From: Streptomyces sp. B21-105
GTDB taxonomy: Bacteria; Actinomycetota; Actinomycetes; Streptomycetales; Streptomycetaceae
DNA length: 64,000 nucleotides
Direction of reading: 5' to 3'
Assembly (NCBI RefSeq): GCF_036898465.1
Contig: NZ_JARUMJ010000001.1
Span: 2,046,001-2,110,000, forward strand
Below are positions 9,287 to 19,337 of the stretch, piece by piece; position 1 is the stretch's first letter; each line of letters opens with the position of its first letter. Made by a program: the position numbers and the translations under genes. The notes below the pieces were generated by a model. It saw only the letters and a list, made by a program, of their open reading frames with translations, made no database searches and had not been told where the DNA came from.

Positions 9287-10144
9287 GTGACCGACATCGA
9301 ACGGGTCGGAGTGGTGGGCTGCGGCCAGATGGGGGCGGGCATCGCCGAGGTCTGCGCCCGCGCCGGTCTCGACGTCAAGGTCGCCGAGACCACCGGCGAA
9401 GCCCTGGAGATCGGCCGTACCCGGCTGTACAACTCCCTGGCCAAGGCCGCCGAACGCGGCAAGATCTCCGAGGAGGAGCGCGACGCGACGCTGGCGCGCC
9501 TGAGCTTCACCACGGACCTCGGCGAGTTCGCCGACCGCGACCTGGTCGTCGAGGCGGTGGTGGAGAACGAGCAGGTCAAGTCGGAGATCTTCCAGGTCCT
9601 CGACCAGGTGGTGACCCGCCCGGACGCGATCCTGGCCTCCAACACCTCCTCCATCCCGCTGGTCAAGCTGGCGGTCGCCACCTCGCGGCCCGACCAGGTC
9701 GTCGGCATCCACTTCTTCAACCCGGCCCCGGTGCAGAAGCTGGTCGAGCTGATCCCGGCGCTGACCACCTCCGAGGGCACGCTCAGCCGCGCGCAGCTGT
9801 TCGCGGAGAAGGTGCTGGGCAAGCACGCGATCCGCGCCCAGGACCGCTCCGGCTTCGTGGTCAACGCCCTGCTGATCCCGTACCTGCTCTCCGCGATCCG
9901 GATGTTCGAGACGGGCATCGCCAGCCGCGAGGACATCGACAACGGCATGGAGATGGGGTGCGCCCACCCGATGGGCCCGCTGAAGCTGTCGGACCTGATC
10001 GGCCTGGACACCGTGGCCTCGGTGGCGCAGAGCATGTACGACGAGTACAAGGAGCCGCTGTACGCCGCTCCCCCGCTGCTCCAGCGGATGGTCGACGCGG
10101 GCCGGCTGGGCCGCAAGACCGGCTCGGGCTTCTACACGTACTGA
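9287..10144 (+). CDS. 3-hydroxyacyl-CoA (3-hydroxybutyryl-CoA) dehydrogenase
   Basis: A 285-residue NAD(P)-dependent oxidoreductase converting 3-hydroxybutyryl-CoA and acetoacetyl-CoA, used in fatty acid, PHB and butyryl-CoA metabolism. The N-terminal dinucleotide motif is GVVGCGQMGAGIAE. ASNTSSIPL and GIHFFNPAPVQKLVEL hold the family signatures, with the catalytic His in HFFNP. DRSGFVVNALLIPYL opens the C-terminal helical domain. The GTG at 9287 is chosen for its GAAAGGGA ribosome site and because the Rossmann strand begins six residues in. It is monocistronic and full length. Confidence 0.93.
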   Translation: MTDIERVGVVGCGQMGAGIAEVCARAGLDVKVAETTGEALEIGRTRLYNSLAKAAERGKISEEERDATLARLSFTTDLGEFADRDLVVEAVVENEQVKSEIFQVLDQVVTRPDAILASNTSSIPLVKLAVATSRPDQVVGIHFFNPAPVQKLVELIPALTTSEGTLSRAQLFAEKVLGKHAIRAQDRSGFVVNALLIPYLLSAIRMFETGIASREDIDNGMEMGCAHPMGPLKLSDLIGLDTVASVAQSMYDEYKEPLYAAPPLLQRMVDAGRLGRKTGSGFYTY

Positions 10145-10202
10145 CCGCCGCGGGTGGGCGGGACGGGCCCGGCGCTCCGCGCGGCGCGGGGCCCGTCGGC
10201 GT

Positions 10203-10300
10203 GCGGCGTCACGGGGCCCAACCGATCCTGAGGTGATGCGGCGTCACGGGGATCCGCCGATCCTGAGGTGATGCGGCGTCACGGGGCACTGAGGTGGTGC
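10203..10300. repeat. 35-bp tandem repeat, 2.8 copies
   Basis: Units beginning GCGGCGTCACGGGG and ending CGATCCTGAGGTGAT run at 10203-10237 and 10238-10272, with a third partial copy from 10273. The third copy overlaps the last codons and stop of the NUDIX gene, so the array looks like serial duplication of that gene's 3' end. Confidence 0.85.
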
Positions 10301-10809
10301 AACAGCATCAGCGCCGCCGCCATGTTGGCGGCCGGGACCTCCCCCCGGGCGACCAGGTCGGGAACGACCTTCAGGGGGACCCACTCCCGGCGGTCCGACT
10401 CGAAGTCGTCCACCGGGTGGCCCACGTACTCCCCGCGGTCCGACCAGTAGATGTGGTGGACGGCGTCGGTGAGCCCGTTGGACGGCTCCACGCTCATCAG
10501 ATGGCGCAGCGGGCCCGGCCGCCAGCCGGTCTCCTCCTCGAGTTCCCGGGCGGCGGCGCGGGCGACGTCCTCGCCGTACTCGACCACGCCCGCCGCGAGC
10601 TCCCAGCCCCAGCTGTCGGTGATGAAGCGGTGCCGCCACAGCAGGAGCACCTCGTTCGCCGGGTTCACGACCGTGGCGACGGCGACCGGCCTCAGCCGTA
10701 TGAGGAAGTGGTCGAGGTGCCGACCGTCGGGCAGCTCCACATCTGCCAGATTGACGCTGAACCAGCGGTTTTCATACACAGTTTGCTCGTTCTGTTTTGT
10801 CCACTGCAC
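10279..10809 (-). CDS. NUDIX hydrolase (ADP-ribose pyrophosphatase-like)
   Basis: A 176-residue NUDIX enzyme hydrolysing nucleoside-diphosphate-linked substrates. The NUDIX box is complete: GVVEYGEDVARAAARELEEETG with the REXXEE core. WGWELAAG before it and EPSNGLTDAVHHIYW after it resemble the ADP-sugar pyrophosphatase subgroup. GTG at 10809 is preferred (GGAAGGTGG upstream). An open frame continues further upstream but is not conserved-looking. Its last codons lie in the 35-bp repeat. Confidence 0.85.
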   Translation of the reverse strand: MQWTKQNEQTVYENRWFSVNLADVELPDGRHLDHFLIRLRPVAVATVVNPANEVLLLWRHRFITDSWGWELAAGVVEYGEDVARAAARELEEETGWRPGPLRHLMSVEPSNGLTDAVHHIYWSDRGEYVGHPVDDFESDRREWVPLKVVPDLVARGEVPAANMAAALMLLHHLSAP

Positions 10810-10910
10810 GGTTCTGCCACCTTCCGTCGAGTAAGTGGCAATATCGCAGCAGGAACCATGCAGCGACGGTGGCCGCCGGTCCCGTCCCCGCCCGTCCCCG
10901 CCCGTCCCGT

Positions 10911-12251
10911 CTACAGCGGTACGCGCAGCGCCCCGTCGATGAGTTCGGCGGCCTCGGCCGTGCCTGCGCAACCGCTGCGCACCAGGTGTTCGCGCACCGC
11001 CCGGAGTCTGTCGCGCAGCCGCTGCGACTCCATCCCACGGGCCTGTTCGGCCATCTCCATCGCGGTGACCACCGCCTTGTCGGCGTTGCCCTGCCGCAGC
11101 TCGATCGTGCTGAGCATGGCCAGCCGGTGCACCCGGCCCCGGTCGTGTGCGGGGGTGCCTACGGCGGCCGCCGCGTGCTCGGCGGCCGCGGCCAGGTCGC
11201 CGAGGCTGAGCAGCGCCTCCGCCACCTGGACGTTGACCAGGCCCGGCTGGACATAGCCGGTCTCGTCCGGCTCACGCCCCCGCAGGATACGGTCGGCGGC
11301 CGTCTCGGCACGCCGGATGCAGGACAGGGCGCTCGTGCCGTCGCCGAGGTGGGCGTACGCCTTGGCCTGCATCGCGAACAGATCCGAGGCGAGAGCGGGC
11401 GTGATGTGCTTGCCCGCCGCCCGCAGCGCGGCCTCCGCGAAGGCGACCGCCTGCCGGAACTCCCGCATGAACAGCGACTGGTTGACCAGGAGAGCGATGA
11501 CATAGGCGCCGAGTCCCCGGTCCCCGCTGGCCTTCGCCAGTCTGAGCGCCTGGTGGAAGTAGCGCTGGGCCAGCCCGTGCGCGTCCGAGTCGTATGCGCA
11601 GATCCCGGCGACCGCCACCAACCCGCCGGTCGCACGGTGCAGTTGACGGCCCGTCTCGTCGGTGTAGCTGCCGCGAAGCAGCGGGGCCGCCTCCGCGTTC
11701 AGGAAGCCGACGATGCGGCTGCGGGTCGCGATGCCGCCGGCCTTGCGGTACAGCTGCTCGTAGTGGGCGCGGGCGGCCCGCAGCATCTCCAGGTCGGCGG
11801 AGGTGACGCGATGCCGGCCGCCTCGCGAGACGTCCACGTCCTCCGGCGGGTTCTCCCACTCCCAGACCGGCATCACGGCAGGCGTGCCGGTGACGGCGGG
11901 CGCGCCCAGGAGGTGCGGGCGCTGCTGCTCGTCGGAGCGCCACAGCGCGGTGGCCCGCTCGACGAACCCGGAGAGCGAGGTGCCGTGCGAGGCGGACGAC
12001 TCGCCGGGGACGCCGAGCCCGATGGCGTCGAGGGTGACCGGGCGGTGCAGCCGGCCCGCGAGCACCTCGCAGATCAGGTCCGGCACCTGGCCCCTCGGCC
12101 GCTGCCCCTTCAGCCACCGGGCCACCGCCGTGTGCTCGTAACGCAGCGCCAGACCGCGGGCCCGGCCGGCCTGGTTGACGTGGGCGGCGAGACCCGCGTG
12201 CGAGATGCCCGCCTCGTCCAGGATCGCGTCGAGCAGAGTGTTGGGCTGCAT
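10911..12251 (-). CDS. HTH-TPR regulator of the NsdA-like family
   Basis: A 446-residue Streptomyces regulator. The N-terminal 80 residues form an XRE-like helix-turn-helix (LLDAILDEAGISHAGLAAHV, YEHTAVARWLKGQRP). Residues about 160-420 are alpha-helical with repeated TPR-like pairs (AQRYFHQALRLAKASGD, AVAFAEAALRAAGKH, ALLSLGDLAAAAEHAAAA). Relatives such as NsdA repress sporulation and antibiotic production, but a specific assignment cannot be made here. It is transcribed toward NUDIX, with 101 bases between them. Confidence 0.75.
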   Translation of the reverse strand: MQPNTLLDAILDEAGISHAGLAAHVNQAGRARGLALRYEHTAVARWLKGQRPRGQVPDLICEVLAGRLHRPVTLDAIGLGVPGESSASHGTSLSGFVERATALWRSDEQQRPHLLGAPAVTGTPAVMPVWEWENPPEDVDVSRGGRHRVTSADLEMLRAARAHYEQLYRKAGGIATRSRIVGFLNAEAAPLLRGSYTDETGRQLHRATGGLVAVAGICAYDSDAHGLAQRYFHQALRLAKASGDRGLGAYVIALLVNQSLFMREFRQAVAFAEAALRAAGKHITPALASDLFAMQAKAYAHLGDGTSALSCIRRAETAADRILRGREPDETGYVQPGLVNVQVAEALLSLGDLAAAAEHAAAAVGTPAHDRGRVHRLAMLSTIELRQGNADKAVVTAMEMAEQARGMESQRLRDRLRAVREHLVRSGCAGTAEAAELIDGALRVPL

Positions 12252-12455
12252 GGAATGGCCCCCCGGTACCTCGATGCCGTCAGCCTAGTGGCCCGGCCTT
12301 CGCACGGGGTGCGAACGGAATGCGCGCAGTCACCGGGTGTGCGCACTGTCGCCGAGCGTTTCCGGTCGGTTTGACTGGAATGCCTCGCAAGGGGTTCGCC
12401 GGGCTGTCGGCTCCCCCTCGAAAAGCGCGACGGCCCGGCGATTCGGGTCACACGG

Positions 12456-12507
12456 CCGACGGCGCGGTCCCCGCCCCCGCGAAGGGGAGGAGGGGCCGCG
12501 CCGTCGG
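12456..12507 (-). terminator. Strong terminator of the pheST operon
   Basis: CCGACGGCGCGG (12456-12467) pairs perfectly with CCGCGCCGTCGG (12496-12507), starting 16 bases after the pheT stop. The loop can form additional GC pairs. The remaining intergenic bases 12252-12455 show nothing else recognisable. Confidence 0.85.
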
Positions 12508-12522
12508 TGTGGTCCGCCGTGG

Positions 12523-15045
12523 TCAGCCGCGCAGGACGGCTCCGGTGCGCTCGCCGGCCAGGGCCACCGCCGCGTCCCTCGCCGCCGAGGCCTCGTCGAC
12601 CGTCAGCGTCCGGTCGCCGGCCCGGAAGCGGAGCGCGTAGGCGAGCGACTTGCGGCCCTCGCCCAGCTGCTCCGCGTTCTCGTACACGTCGAACAGCCGG
12701 ATCCCCTCCAGCAGTTCGCCCGCGCCCTCGCGCAGCGCGGCCTCGACCTCGGCGTGCGGGACGAACCCGTCGACGACGAGGGCGACGTCCTGCGTGGCGA
12801 CGGGGAAGGTGGAGATGCCCGGCGCCTGCGGGGTGTCGTCGCCGACCGCCTCGAGGACGTCGAGGTCCAGCTCCATCGCGCAGGTGCGGGCGGGCAGGCT
12901 CAGCGCCTTCAGCACCCGGGGGTGCAGCTCGCCCGCGTGACCGACGACCCGCTCCGCGCCGTCCACGACCGCCACGAACTCGGCGCACCGGCCGGGATGC
13001 CACGGCCCGTACTGGCTCCCCCGGACGATCAGTTCGGCGCCGGCTTCCCGGGCGACGGTGCGCGCAGCCTCGACGGCGTCGGCCCAGTCCGCCGGACGGC
13101 CCTTGCCCCACCAGCCGGCCTGTTCGCGGGCGCCCGTGAGGACGGCGGCGACATGGCGCGGCTGTTCGGGCAGCGCGGCGTCCAGCGAGGCGAGCTCCTC
13201 GTCGGTGGGGCGGCGGTCGACCGGCAGCAGACCGGCGACGGCCTGCTCCTCGCGCGGGAGGAAGACCAGACCCGTCTCGAAGAGGGCCAGGTCGTGCGAG
13301 CCCCGGCCGTCGTTGCGCCGCAGCGCGGCCAGCAGGCCCGGCAGCAGCGACGTGCGGAGCGCGGGCTCCTCGTCGTTGAGCGGGTTGGTGAGCCGCACGA
13401 CCCTGCGCGCCGGGTCGTCGGCGTCGAGGCCGAGCTGGTCGAAGACCTGCTCGCTCACGAACGGGTAGTTCGGCGCCTCGACGTAGCCGGCGCCGGCCAG
13501 CGCGCGGCCGACGCGGCGGTGCAGCCGCTGCCGGTGGGTGAGACCGCGGCCGGACGGCGGCTTGGGCAGCGTGGACGGCAGGTTCTCGTAGCCCTCCAGC
13601 CGGATGACCTCCTCCGCCAGGTCGTTGGCCGCGACGAGGTCGGGCCGCCAGGACGGCACGGTGACGATCAGCTCGTCCTGCCCGTAGACGTCGCAGCCGA
13701 TCTCCTGCAGCCGGCGGACGACGGTCTCACGGCCGTACACCATGCCCGCGACCTTGTCCGGGTGGTTCGCCGGGACGCTGATCGTGTGCGGGGCGGACGG
13801 GGCGATGACCTCGGTGACGCCCGCGTCGGCCGTACCGCCGGCGAGCAGCACCAGCAGGTCGACCGTGCGCTGTGCGGCCGCCGCTGCGGCCTGCGGGTCG
13901 ACGCCGCGCTCGAAGCGGCGCGAGGCCTCCGAGGACAGCTTGTGCCGGCGGGCGGTGCGCGCGATCGACACCGCGTCGAAGTGGGCGGCCTCGATGACGA
14001 CGTCACCGGTGGCGTTCCCGCCGTTCTCGAAGGCGTCGTGGTCGGCGATCTCGGTGTCGGCGCCGCCCATGACGCCGGCCAGGCCGATGGGACCGCGGTC
14101 GTCGGTGATGACCAGGTCCTCGGCGTGCAGCGTGCGGGTCACCCCGTCGAGGGTGACGATCCGCTCGCCCTCCGCGGCCCGGCGGACGCCGATCGTGCCC
14201 TGGACCAGGTTGCGGTCGTAGGCGTGCAGCGGCTGGCCGAGCTCCATCATCACGTAGTTGGTGACGTCGACGGCGAGCGAGATCGGGCGCATGCCGACCT
14301 TCTGCAGCCGGCGCTTCAGCCAGATCGGGGAGCGCGCCTCGGGGCTCAGACCGGTGACGGTGCGGGCCGTGAAGCGGTCGCAGCCCATCGGCTCGGAGAC
14401 CTGCACGGGGTAGCCGAAGGCGTTCGGCGCCGGTACGTCGATCAGCGCCGGGTCGCGCAGCGGCAGACCGTAGGCGATGGCGGCCTCGCGGGCGACGCCG
14501 CGGATGGACAGGCAGTCGCCGCGGTTGGCGGTGACGGCGATGTCCAGCACCTCGTCGACCAGCTCGAGCAGCTCGATGGCGTCCCTGCCGACCTCGGTCT
14601 CCGGCGGCAGCACGATGATGCCGTGGCTGCCGTCGTCGCCCATGCCCAGCTCGTCGCCGGAGCAGATCATGCCGTGGGAGGTCTTGCCGTACGTCTTGCG
14701 CGCGGCGATCGCGAAGCCGCCGGGCAGGACCGCGCCGGGGAGGACCACGACGACCTTGTCGCCGACGGCGAAGTTACGGGCGCCGCAGACGATCTCCTGT
14801 GGCTCACCTGTGCCGTTGGCCGTCGAGACGTCGACGGTGCAGAAGCGGATCGGCTTCTTGAAGCCCTCCAGCTCCTCGATGGTGAGCACCTGACCCACGA
14901 CGAGCGGGCCCTTCAGGTCGGCTCCGAGGTGCTCGACGGTCTCGACCTCGAGGCCGGCCGACACGAGCTTCGCCTGCACGTCACGGCCGGTCTCGGTGGC
15001 CGGCAGGTCGACGTACTCCCGCAGCCAGGAAAGCGGGACCCGCAT
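12523..15045 (-). CDS. pheT: Phenylalanyl-tRNA synthetase beta subunit
   Basis: 840 residues, the full family length. With PheS it forms the (alpha-beta)2 enzyme that charges tRNA-Phe. The order of domains is [15 protein letters not shown], the tRNA-binding OB fold ([13 protein letters not shown]), the B3/B4 editing region ([31 protein letters not shown]), B5 with [15 protein letters not shown], and the C-terminal anticodon-binding domain ([16 protein letters not shown]). The start overlaps the pheS stop by one base (TGATG), which ensures coupled translation. Confidence 0.97.
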   Translation of the reverse strand: MRVPLSWLREYVDLPATETGRDVQAKLVSAGLEVETVEHLGADLKGPLVVGQVLTIEELEGFKKPIRFCTVDVSTANGTGEPQEIVCGARNFAVGDKVVVVLPGAVLPGGFAIAARKTYGKTSHGMICSGDELGMGDDGSHGIIVLPPETEVGRDAIELLELVDEVLDIAVTANRGDCLSIRGVAREAAIAYGLPLRDPALIDVPAPNAFGYPVQVSEPMGCDRFTARTVTGLSPEARSPIWLKRRLQKVGMRPISLAVDVTNYVMMELGQPLHAYDRNLVQGTIGVRRAAEGERIVTLDGVTRTLHAEDLVITDDRGPIGLAGVMGGADTEIADHDAFENGGNATGDVVIEAAHFDAVSIARTARRHKLSSEASRRFERGVDPQAAAAAAQRTVDLLVLLAGGTADAGVTEVIAPSAPHTISVPANHPDKVAGMVYGRETVVRRLQEIGCDVYGQDELIVTVPSWRPDLVAANDLAEEVIRLEGYENLPSTLPKPPSGRGLTHRQRLHRRVGRALAGAGYVEAPNYPFVSEQVFDQLGLDADDPARRVVRLTNPLNDEEPALRTSLLPGLLAALRRNDGRGSHDLALFETGLVFLPREEQAVAGLLPVDRRPTDEELASLDAALPEQPRHVAAVLTGAREQAGWWGKGRPADWADAVEAARTVAREAGAELIVRGSQYGPWHPGRCAEFVAVVDGAERVVGHAGELHPRVLKALSLPARTCAMELDLDVLEAVGDDTPQAPGISTFPVATQDVALVVDGFVPHAEVEAALREGAGELLEGIRLFDVYENAEQLGEGRKSLAYALRFRAGDRTLTVDEASAARDAAVALAGERTGAVLRG

Positions 15046-16166
15046 CAGATCTCCATCCCGAACGGCCGGGTGAACCGGACGTCACCCTCGACCATGTCTC
15101 GCATGTCTTCGACGTTGTGGCGGAACATCAGCATCCGCTCGATGCCGAACCCGAAGGCGAACCCGCTGTACTTCTCCGGGTCGACGCCGCAGGCGGCCAG
15201 CACCTTGGGGTTGACCATGCCGCAGCCGCCGAGCTCGATCCAGCCCTCGCTGGAACAGGTGCGGCAGGGCCGGTCGGGGTTGCCGACGGACTCGCCGCGG
15301 CAGACGTAGCAGACCATGTCCATCTCGGCGGACGGCTCGGTGAACGGGAAGAAGTTCGGCCGCAGCCGGGTCTTCATGCCCTCGCCGAACAGCGACTGGA
15401 CCATGTGGTCCAGGGTGCCCTTGAGGTCGGCCATGGTCAGGCCCTCGTCGACGGCCAGCAGCTCGACCTGGCGGAAGACCGGGGTGTGCGTGGCGTCCAG
15501 CTCGTCGGTGCGGTAGACGACGCCGGGGCAGATCACATACACCGGCAGCTCGCGCGAGAGCAGTGAGCGGATCTGCACGGGCGAGGTGTGGGTGCGCAGC
15601 ACGACCCCGGACTCGGTGCCGCCCTGCGGTCCCTCGACGAAGAAGGTGTCGGCCTCGCCGCGGGCCGGGTGGTCCGGTCCGATGTTGAGGGCGTCGAAGT
15701 TGAACCACTCGGCCTCGACCTGCGGGCCCTCGGCGACCTCGTAGCCCATGGCCACGAAGACGTCCTCGATGCGCTCCGAGAGCGTGGTGAGCGGGTGGCG
15801 GGCGCCGGCCGGCACGAGGTCGTAGGGCAGTGTGACGTCCACCGCCTCCTCGACCAGGACGCGCTGGTCGCGTTCGGCCTCCAGCTCCTCCTGACGCGTG
15901 GCGAGGGCCTTGTTCACGGCGCCCCGGGCCTGGCCGACCAGCTTGCCCGCGGCGGCCTTGGCGTGCGGCGGCAGCGCGCCGATCTCGCGGTTGGCCAGTG
16001 CCAGCGGGGAGGTGCCGCCGGTGTGGGCGACCTTGGCCTCCTGGAGCGCGTCGAGGGAGTCCGCGGCGGCGAAGGCGGCGAGCGCCTCGTCCCGCATGCG
16101 CTCGATCTCTTCCGGTTTCAAGGCCTCGACCTCTACCGGGTCGTACGACTTATTCGGTGCCGACAT
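15045..16166 (-). CDS. pheS: Phenylalanyl-tRNA synthetase alpha subunit
   Basis: 373 residues. The catalytic subunit carries class II motif 2 ([21 protein letters not shown], near [12 protein letters not shown]) and motif 3 ([17 protein letters not shown]). The N-terminal coiled coil ([20 protein letters not shown]) binds tRNA. It includes a short Cys cluster ([18 protein letters not shown]) seen in actinobacterial PheS. First gene of the operon; a palindromic leader element precedes it. Confidence 0.97.
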   Translation of the reverse strand: MSAPNKSYDPVEVEALKPEEIERMRDEALAAFAAADSLDALQEAKVAHTGGTSPLALANREIGALPPHAKAAAGKLVGQARGAVNKALATRQEELEAERDQRVLVEEAVDVTLPYDLVPAGARHPLTTLSERIEDVFVAMGYEVAEGPQVEAEWFNFDALNIGPDHPARGEADTFFVEGPQGGTESGVVLRTHTSPVQIRSLLSRELPVYVICPGVVYRTDELDATHTPVFRQVELLAVDEGLTMADLKGTLDHMVQSLFGEGMKTRLRPNFFPFTEPSAEMDMVCYVCRGESVGNPDRPCRTCSSEGWIELGGCGMVNPKVLAACGVDPEKYSGFAFGFGIERMLMFRHNVEDMRDMVEGDVRFTRPFGMEI

Positions 16167-16187
16167 CTCTTCCCGTGCTTCCGATTG

Positions 16188-16219
16188 TCCCCCAGCTACC
16201 GCTGGGAGGTGCCCCCAGG
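16188..16219. repeat. Palindromic element in the pheS leader
   Basis: CCCAG-CTACCG-CTGGG (16191-16206) is flanked by C-runs, and the downstream GGTGCCCCCAGG can pair alternatively with the same arm. I recall closely similar GGGGGCACCTCCCAGCGGTAGC elements between many Streptomyces genes, so this may be a dispersed repeat rather than a pheS-specific attenuator. The rest of 16220-16343 shows no gene. Confidence 0.5.
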
Positions 16220-16343
16220 CTGAATGTCCCCGTCACCGACTCACGCAGAGGTCAGAGGGCCGTCCCTGGGCCACAAAGGTGCCAAAGGCCGAGTCTAACG
16301 GGGTGAAGGTGTTGCGAACGCGCCCGCGGGCCGTCCGGCCGTC

Positions 16344-17459
16344 TCAGGTGAGATATGCCGGGGTGCTCACGGGCAAGGTAAATCGGAACTCCGCGCCGCC
16401 GCCCGGGGCGCGGCCGACGGTGATGACGCCGCCGTGGGCTTCGACGATGCCCTTGACGATGTACAGCCCGAGGCCCGTGCCGCCGCGCTTGCTGCCCCGC
16501 CAGAAGCGGGTGAACACGCGGTTCATGGAGTCCTCCGGGATGCCTGCGCCCTCGTCGCTCACGGTGACCGACGTACCGGTTTCCTCCCCCTCACGGGGAG
16601 ACGCGGCGGGCGTGACGTCAATGGTGACGGTTCCCTCCCCGTGACGCACTGCGTTTTCGATGAGGTTGCTGAGGACCTGGTCGACCTTGTCGGGGTCGGC
16701 CCACAGGGCGGGCAGCGGCTGTTCGATGCGCAGCAGGAACCGGTCGGCGGGCTGTCCGGCGGCCACGTACGCCTGGATGTGACGTCCCACGGCGGCGCCC
16801 ATGTCGACCGGCTGGCGGCGCACCTCCAGCCGCCCCGAGTCGATGCGCGAGATGTCCAGCAGTTCGGCGATGAGACGGGTGACCCGGTCGGCGTCGGCGT
16901 CGACGGTCTCCAGCATCAGCCGTTTCTGGTCGTCGGTGAACCGCGACCACTTGGCGAGCAGGGTGGCGGTGAAGCCCTTGACGGAGGTGAGGGGCGAGCG
17001 CAGCTCGTGGGCGACGGTGGCGATCAGCTCGGCGTGGCTGCGTTCGGTGCGGCGGCGGGCCTCGGTGTCGCGGATCGAGACGACGACCCGGCGGACGGGT
17101 CCGGTGGGTCCGGTGCGGACGTAGCGCACCGAGACGAGCACCTCGCGTCCGCCCGGCAGCAGCAGGTTGCGTTCGGGCTGGCCGACGCGGATGGCGAGGC
17201 CGCCGTAGGGGTCGGTCAGCTGCCACCAGCGGCGGCCTTCGAGGTCCTCCAGCGGCAGGGCCTTGTCGAGGCGCTGTCCGAGGGCGTCCGCGGCGGTGAC
17301 GGCGGTGATGCGCTGGGCGGCGGCGTTGAAGCAGACGACGTGCCCGTGCTCGTCGGCGACGACCAGGCCGTCAGGCAGGTCGTCGGGGTCTATGCCGAGT
17401 TCGGCCAGGTCACCGGCGGATCGAGCCGCTTCCGGTGCGCTGTTCGTGCCGACACTCAT
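16344..17459 (-). CDS. PAS-domain sensor histidine kinase
   Basis: 371 residues and no membrane segment, so probably a cytoplasmic sensor. A PAS domain spans about 20-130 (DDLPDGLVVADEHGHVVCFN). The HisKA phosphoacceptor is HAELIATVAHELRSPLTSVK. The HATPase motifs are NLIENAVRHG (N box), VSDEGAGIP (G1) and GGTGLGLYIVKGIVEAHGG (G2). No response regulator gene is adjacent. It follows, and may be cotranscribed with, the TrmH gene. Confidence 0.9.
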   Translation of the reverse strand: MSVGTNSAPEAARSAGDLAELGIDPDDLPDGLVVADEHGHVVCFNAAAQRITAVTAADALGQRLDKALPLEDLEGRRWWQLTDPYGGLAIRVGQPERNLLLPGGREVLVSVRYVRTGPTGPVRRVVVSIRDTEARRRTERSHAELIATVAHELRSPLTSVKGFTATLLAKWSRFTDDQKRLMLETVDADADRVTRLIAELLDISRIDSGRLEVRRQPVDMGAAVGRHIQAYVAAGQPADRFLLRIEQPLPALWADPDKVDQVLSNLIENAVRHGEGTVTIDVTPAASPREGEETGTSVTVSDEGAGIPEDSMNRVFTRFWRGSKRGGTGLGLYIVKGIVEAHGGVITVGRAPGGGAEFRFTLPVSTPAYLT

Positions 17460-17506
17460 CCCCGTACCCCACCTCCCTGACGAGGAGCCCCGAGCACGTC
17501 ACCCTA

Positions 17507-18367
17507 CTAGCTGTCGGTGACGGAGCGGCACCCTCCGGAGGCGCGCTGTGCACGGGCCGACGCGTAGAGACATACGGCGGCGGCGGTCGCGAGGTTCAGG
17601 CTCTCGGCCTTTCCGTGGATCGGGACCCGCACGACGGCGTCCGTGAGGGCCCGTGTCTCCTCCGGCAGCCCCCACGCCTCGTTGCCGAAGACCCAGGCGG
17701 TGGGGCCGCCCATGGTCCGCCGGTCCAGCTCGTCGTCGAGGTCGTGGTCTCCCGCGCCGTCGGCTGCGAGGACCCGCACCCCGGCCGCCTTCAGCCCGGC
17801 CACGGCCTGCTCGACGGGGACGCCGACGGCGACGGGCAGGTGGAACAGGGAGCCGACGGAGGCCCGGACGGCCTTGGGGTTGTAGAGGTCCACACAGGCG
17901 TCGGTCAGCACGACGGCCTCGGCGCCGGCGGCGTCCGCGCAGCGCAGCACGGTTCCGGCGTTGCCGGGGTCGCGCACATGGGCCAGGACGGCGACGAGCT
18001 TCGGCCGGGCGGCGAGGACGTCCTCGAAGGGGGTGTCCACGAACCGGCAGATCCCGACCAGACCCTGCGGGGTGACGGTGGTGGAGACGTCCTCGATGAC
18101 CTGTTCGGCGGCCAGGTGCACCCGGGCTCCGGCGGCGCGGGCCCCGGCGACGATGTCTGCGTAGCGCTCCGCGGCCTCGACCGTGGTGAACAGTTCCACC
18201 AGCGTCGCCTCGCCGGCGGCCCGGTGCGCGGCCGCCTCCCGCACGGCCTGCGGTCCCTCCGCGAGGAACAGCCGCTCCTTGCCCCGGAAGTTCCGCTTGG
18301 CGAGCCGCCGGGCGGCGGAGACGCGCGGGGAGCGGGGGGAGATCAGCTCGGGGCTGGCGGGGGGCAT
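17507..18367 (-). CDS. TrmH/SpoU family RNA 2'-O-methyltransferase
   Basis: A 286-residue SPOUT-class methyltransferase acting on 23S rRNA or tRNA ribose. The N-terminal substrate-binding domain (FRGKERLFLAEGPQAVREA) precedes the knot: LAHVRDPGNAGTVLRCADAA (motif 1), WVFGNEAWGLPEET (motif 2) and VPIHGKAESLNLATAAAVCL (motif 3). ATG at 18367 is chosen because GAAGG lies five bases upstream. Its position downstream of rplT is typical of actinobacteria. Confidence 0.9.
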   Translation of the reverse strand: MPPASPELISPRSPRVSAARRLAKRNFRGKERLFLAEGPQAVREAAAHRAAGEATLVELFTTVEAAERYADIVAGARAAGARVHLAAEQVIEDVSTTVTPQGLVGICRFVDTPFEDVLAARPKLVAVLAHVRDPGNAGTVLRCADAAGAEAVVLTDACVDLYNPKAVRASVGSLFHLPVAVGVPVEQAVAGLKAAGVRVLAADGAGDHDLDDELDRRTMGGPTAWVFGNEAWGLPEETRALTDAVVRVPIHGKAESLNLATAAAVCLYASARAQRASGGCRSVTDS

Positions 18368-18494
18368 GTTCACCTTCGCAACTCAATTGGCTTTCGGCCG
18401 GCGCGAGCGATCCGACCTGGGGGCGCGGGGAACTGCGCGACCGGCCACCGGCGGCCCGCGCCCGAACGGACGGCCTCAGCGGGCGTCAGCAGCA

Positions 18495-18526
18495 AAGGAC
18501 CCGCAGGATGGAACCTGCGGGTCCTT
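18495..18526 (-). terminator. Terminator of the infC-rpmI-rplT operon
   Basis: AAGGACCCGCAGG (18495-18507) and CCTGCGGGTCCTT (18514-18526) form a perfect 13-bp stem with a 6-base loop, 31 bases past the rplT stop. Confidence 0.88.
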
Positions 18527-18556
18527 CACCGACGTCGGCTCAGAGCCAGCGCAGCG

Positions 18557-18940
18557 TCACGCGGCCTTGGGCGCGTTCACGTCCGCGGGGAGGGCCTTCT
18601 GCGCGACCTCGACCAGCGCGGCGAACGCGGTGGCGTCGTTCACGGCCAGCTCGGCCAGGATCTTGCGGTCGACCTCGATGTTCGCGGCCTTCAGACCCTG
18701 GATGAGGCGGTTGTACGTCATGCCGTTCTGGCGGGCCGCAGCGTTGATGCGCTGGATCCACAGCTGACGGAAGTCGCCCTTGCGCTTCTTGCGGTCGTTG
18801 TAGTTGTAGACCAGCGAGTGGGTGACCTGCTCCTTGGCCTTGCGGTACAGGCGCGAACGCTGACCGCGGTAGCCGGAGGCCGCCTCGAGGATCGCCCGGC
18901 GCTTCTTGTGGGCGTTGACTGCCCGCTTGACGCGTGCCAC
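18557..18940 (-). CDS. rplT: 50S ribosomal protein L20
   Basis: 127 residues. The basic N-terminus ([20 protein letters not shown]) and [20 protein letters not shown] are diagnostic. L20 binds 23S rRNA early in large-subunit assembly and in several bacteria represses its own operon through the infC leader. Last gene of the infC-rpmI-rplT operon, 96 bases after rpmI. Confidence 0.97.
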   Translation of the reverse strand: MARVKRAVNAHKKRRAILEAASGYRGQRSRLYRKAKEQVTHSLVYNYNDRKKRKGDFRQLWIQRINAAARQNGMTYNRLIQGLKAANIEVDRKILAELAVNDATAFAALVEVAQKALPADVNAPKAA

Positions 18941-19036
18941 TTGTTAACTCCTTGTAGCGGGGCCGCGGTTGGACTCACACGACCCGGAAACGATTGGGTC
19001 CCGGTCAGGGATCAGGCGCGATGGTTGCGCCTGACG

Positions 19037-19231
19037 TCACTTGCCGAGAAGCTTCTTGATCTTCGCGGCGTCGCCCGGGGCCATCTCGGCGTTGCCGGTG
19101 AGGCGACGCGTCACGCGGGACGACTTGTGCTCGAGCAGGTGGCGCTTGCCGGCGCGCTCACGGAGCACCTTGCCGGAGCCGGTGATCTTGAAGCGCTTGC
19201 TGGCACCGCTGTGCGACTTGTTCTTCGGCAT
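19037..19231 (-). CDS. rpmI: 50S ribosomal protein L35
   Basis: 64 residues, standard length. [20 protein letters not shown] and the C-terminal KIKKLLGK are family signatures. Middle gene of the operon. Confidence 0.97.
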   Translation of the reverse strand: MPKNKSHSGASKRFKITGSGKVLRERAGKRHLLEHKSSRVTRRLTGNAEMAPGDAAKIKKLLGK

Positions 19232-19337
19232 AGCGCCGTTCTCTCCTCGTCGGTGGCGTTCCGGTGCCCGGTCGTGAAACCGGGCACGGTGGAACGTCGC
19301 TTGTATCGGATAGCCCTCGGGGCTCGCGCCCCGTGGA

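Noticed and set aside
12337..15309. A 990-codon + strand open frame opposite pheT/pheS
   Set aside because: Pure antisense of a highly conserved synthetase; it exists because GC-rich codon bias removes stops on the complement.
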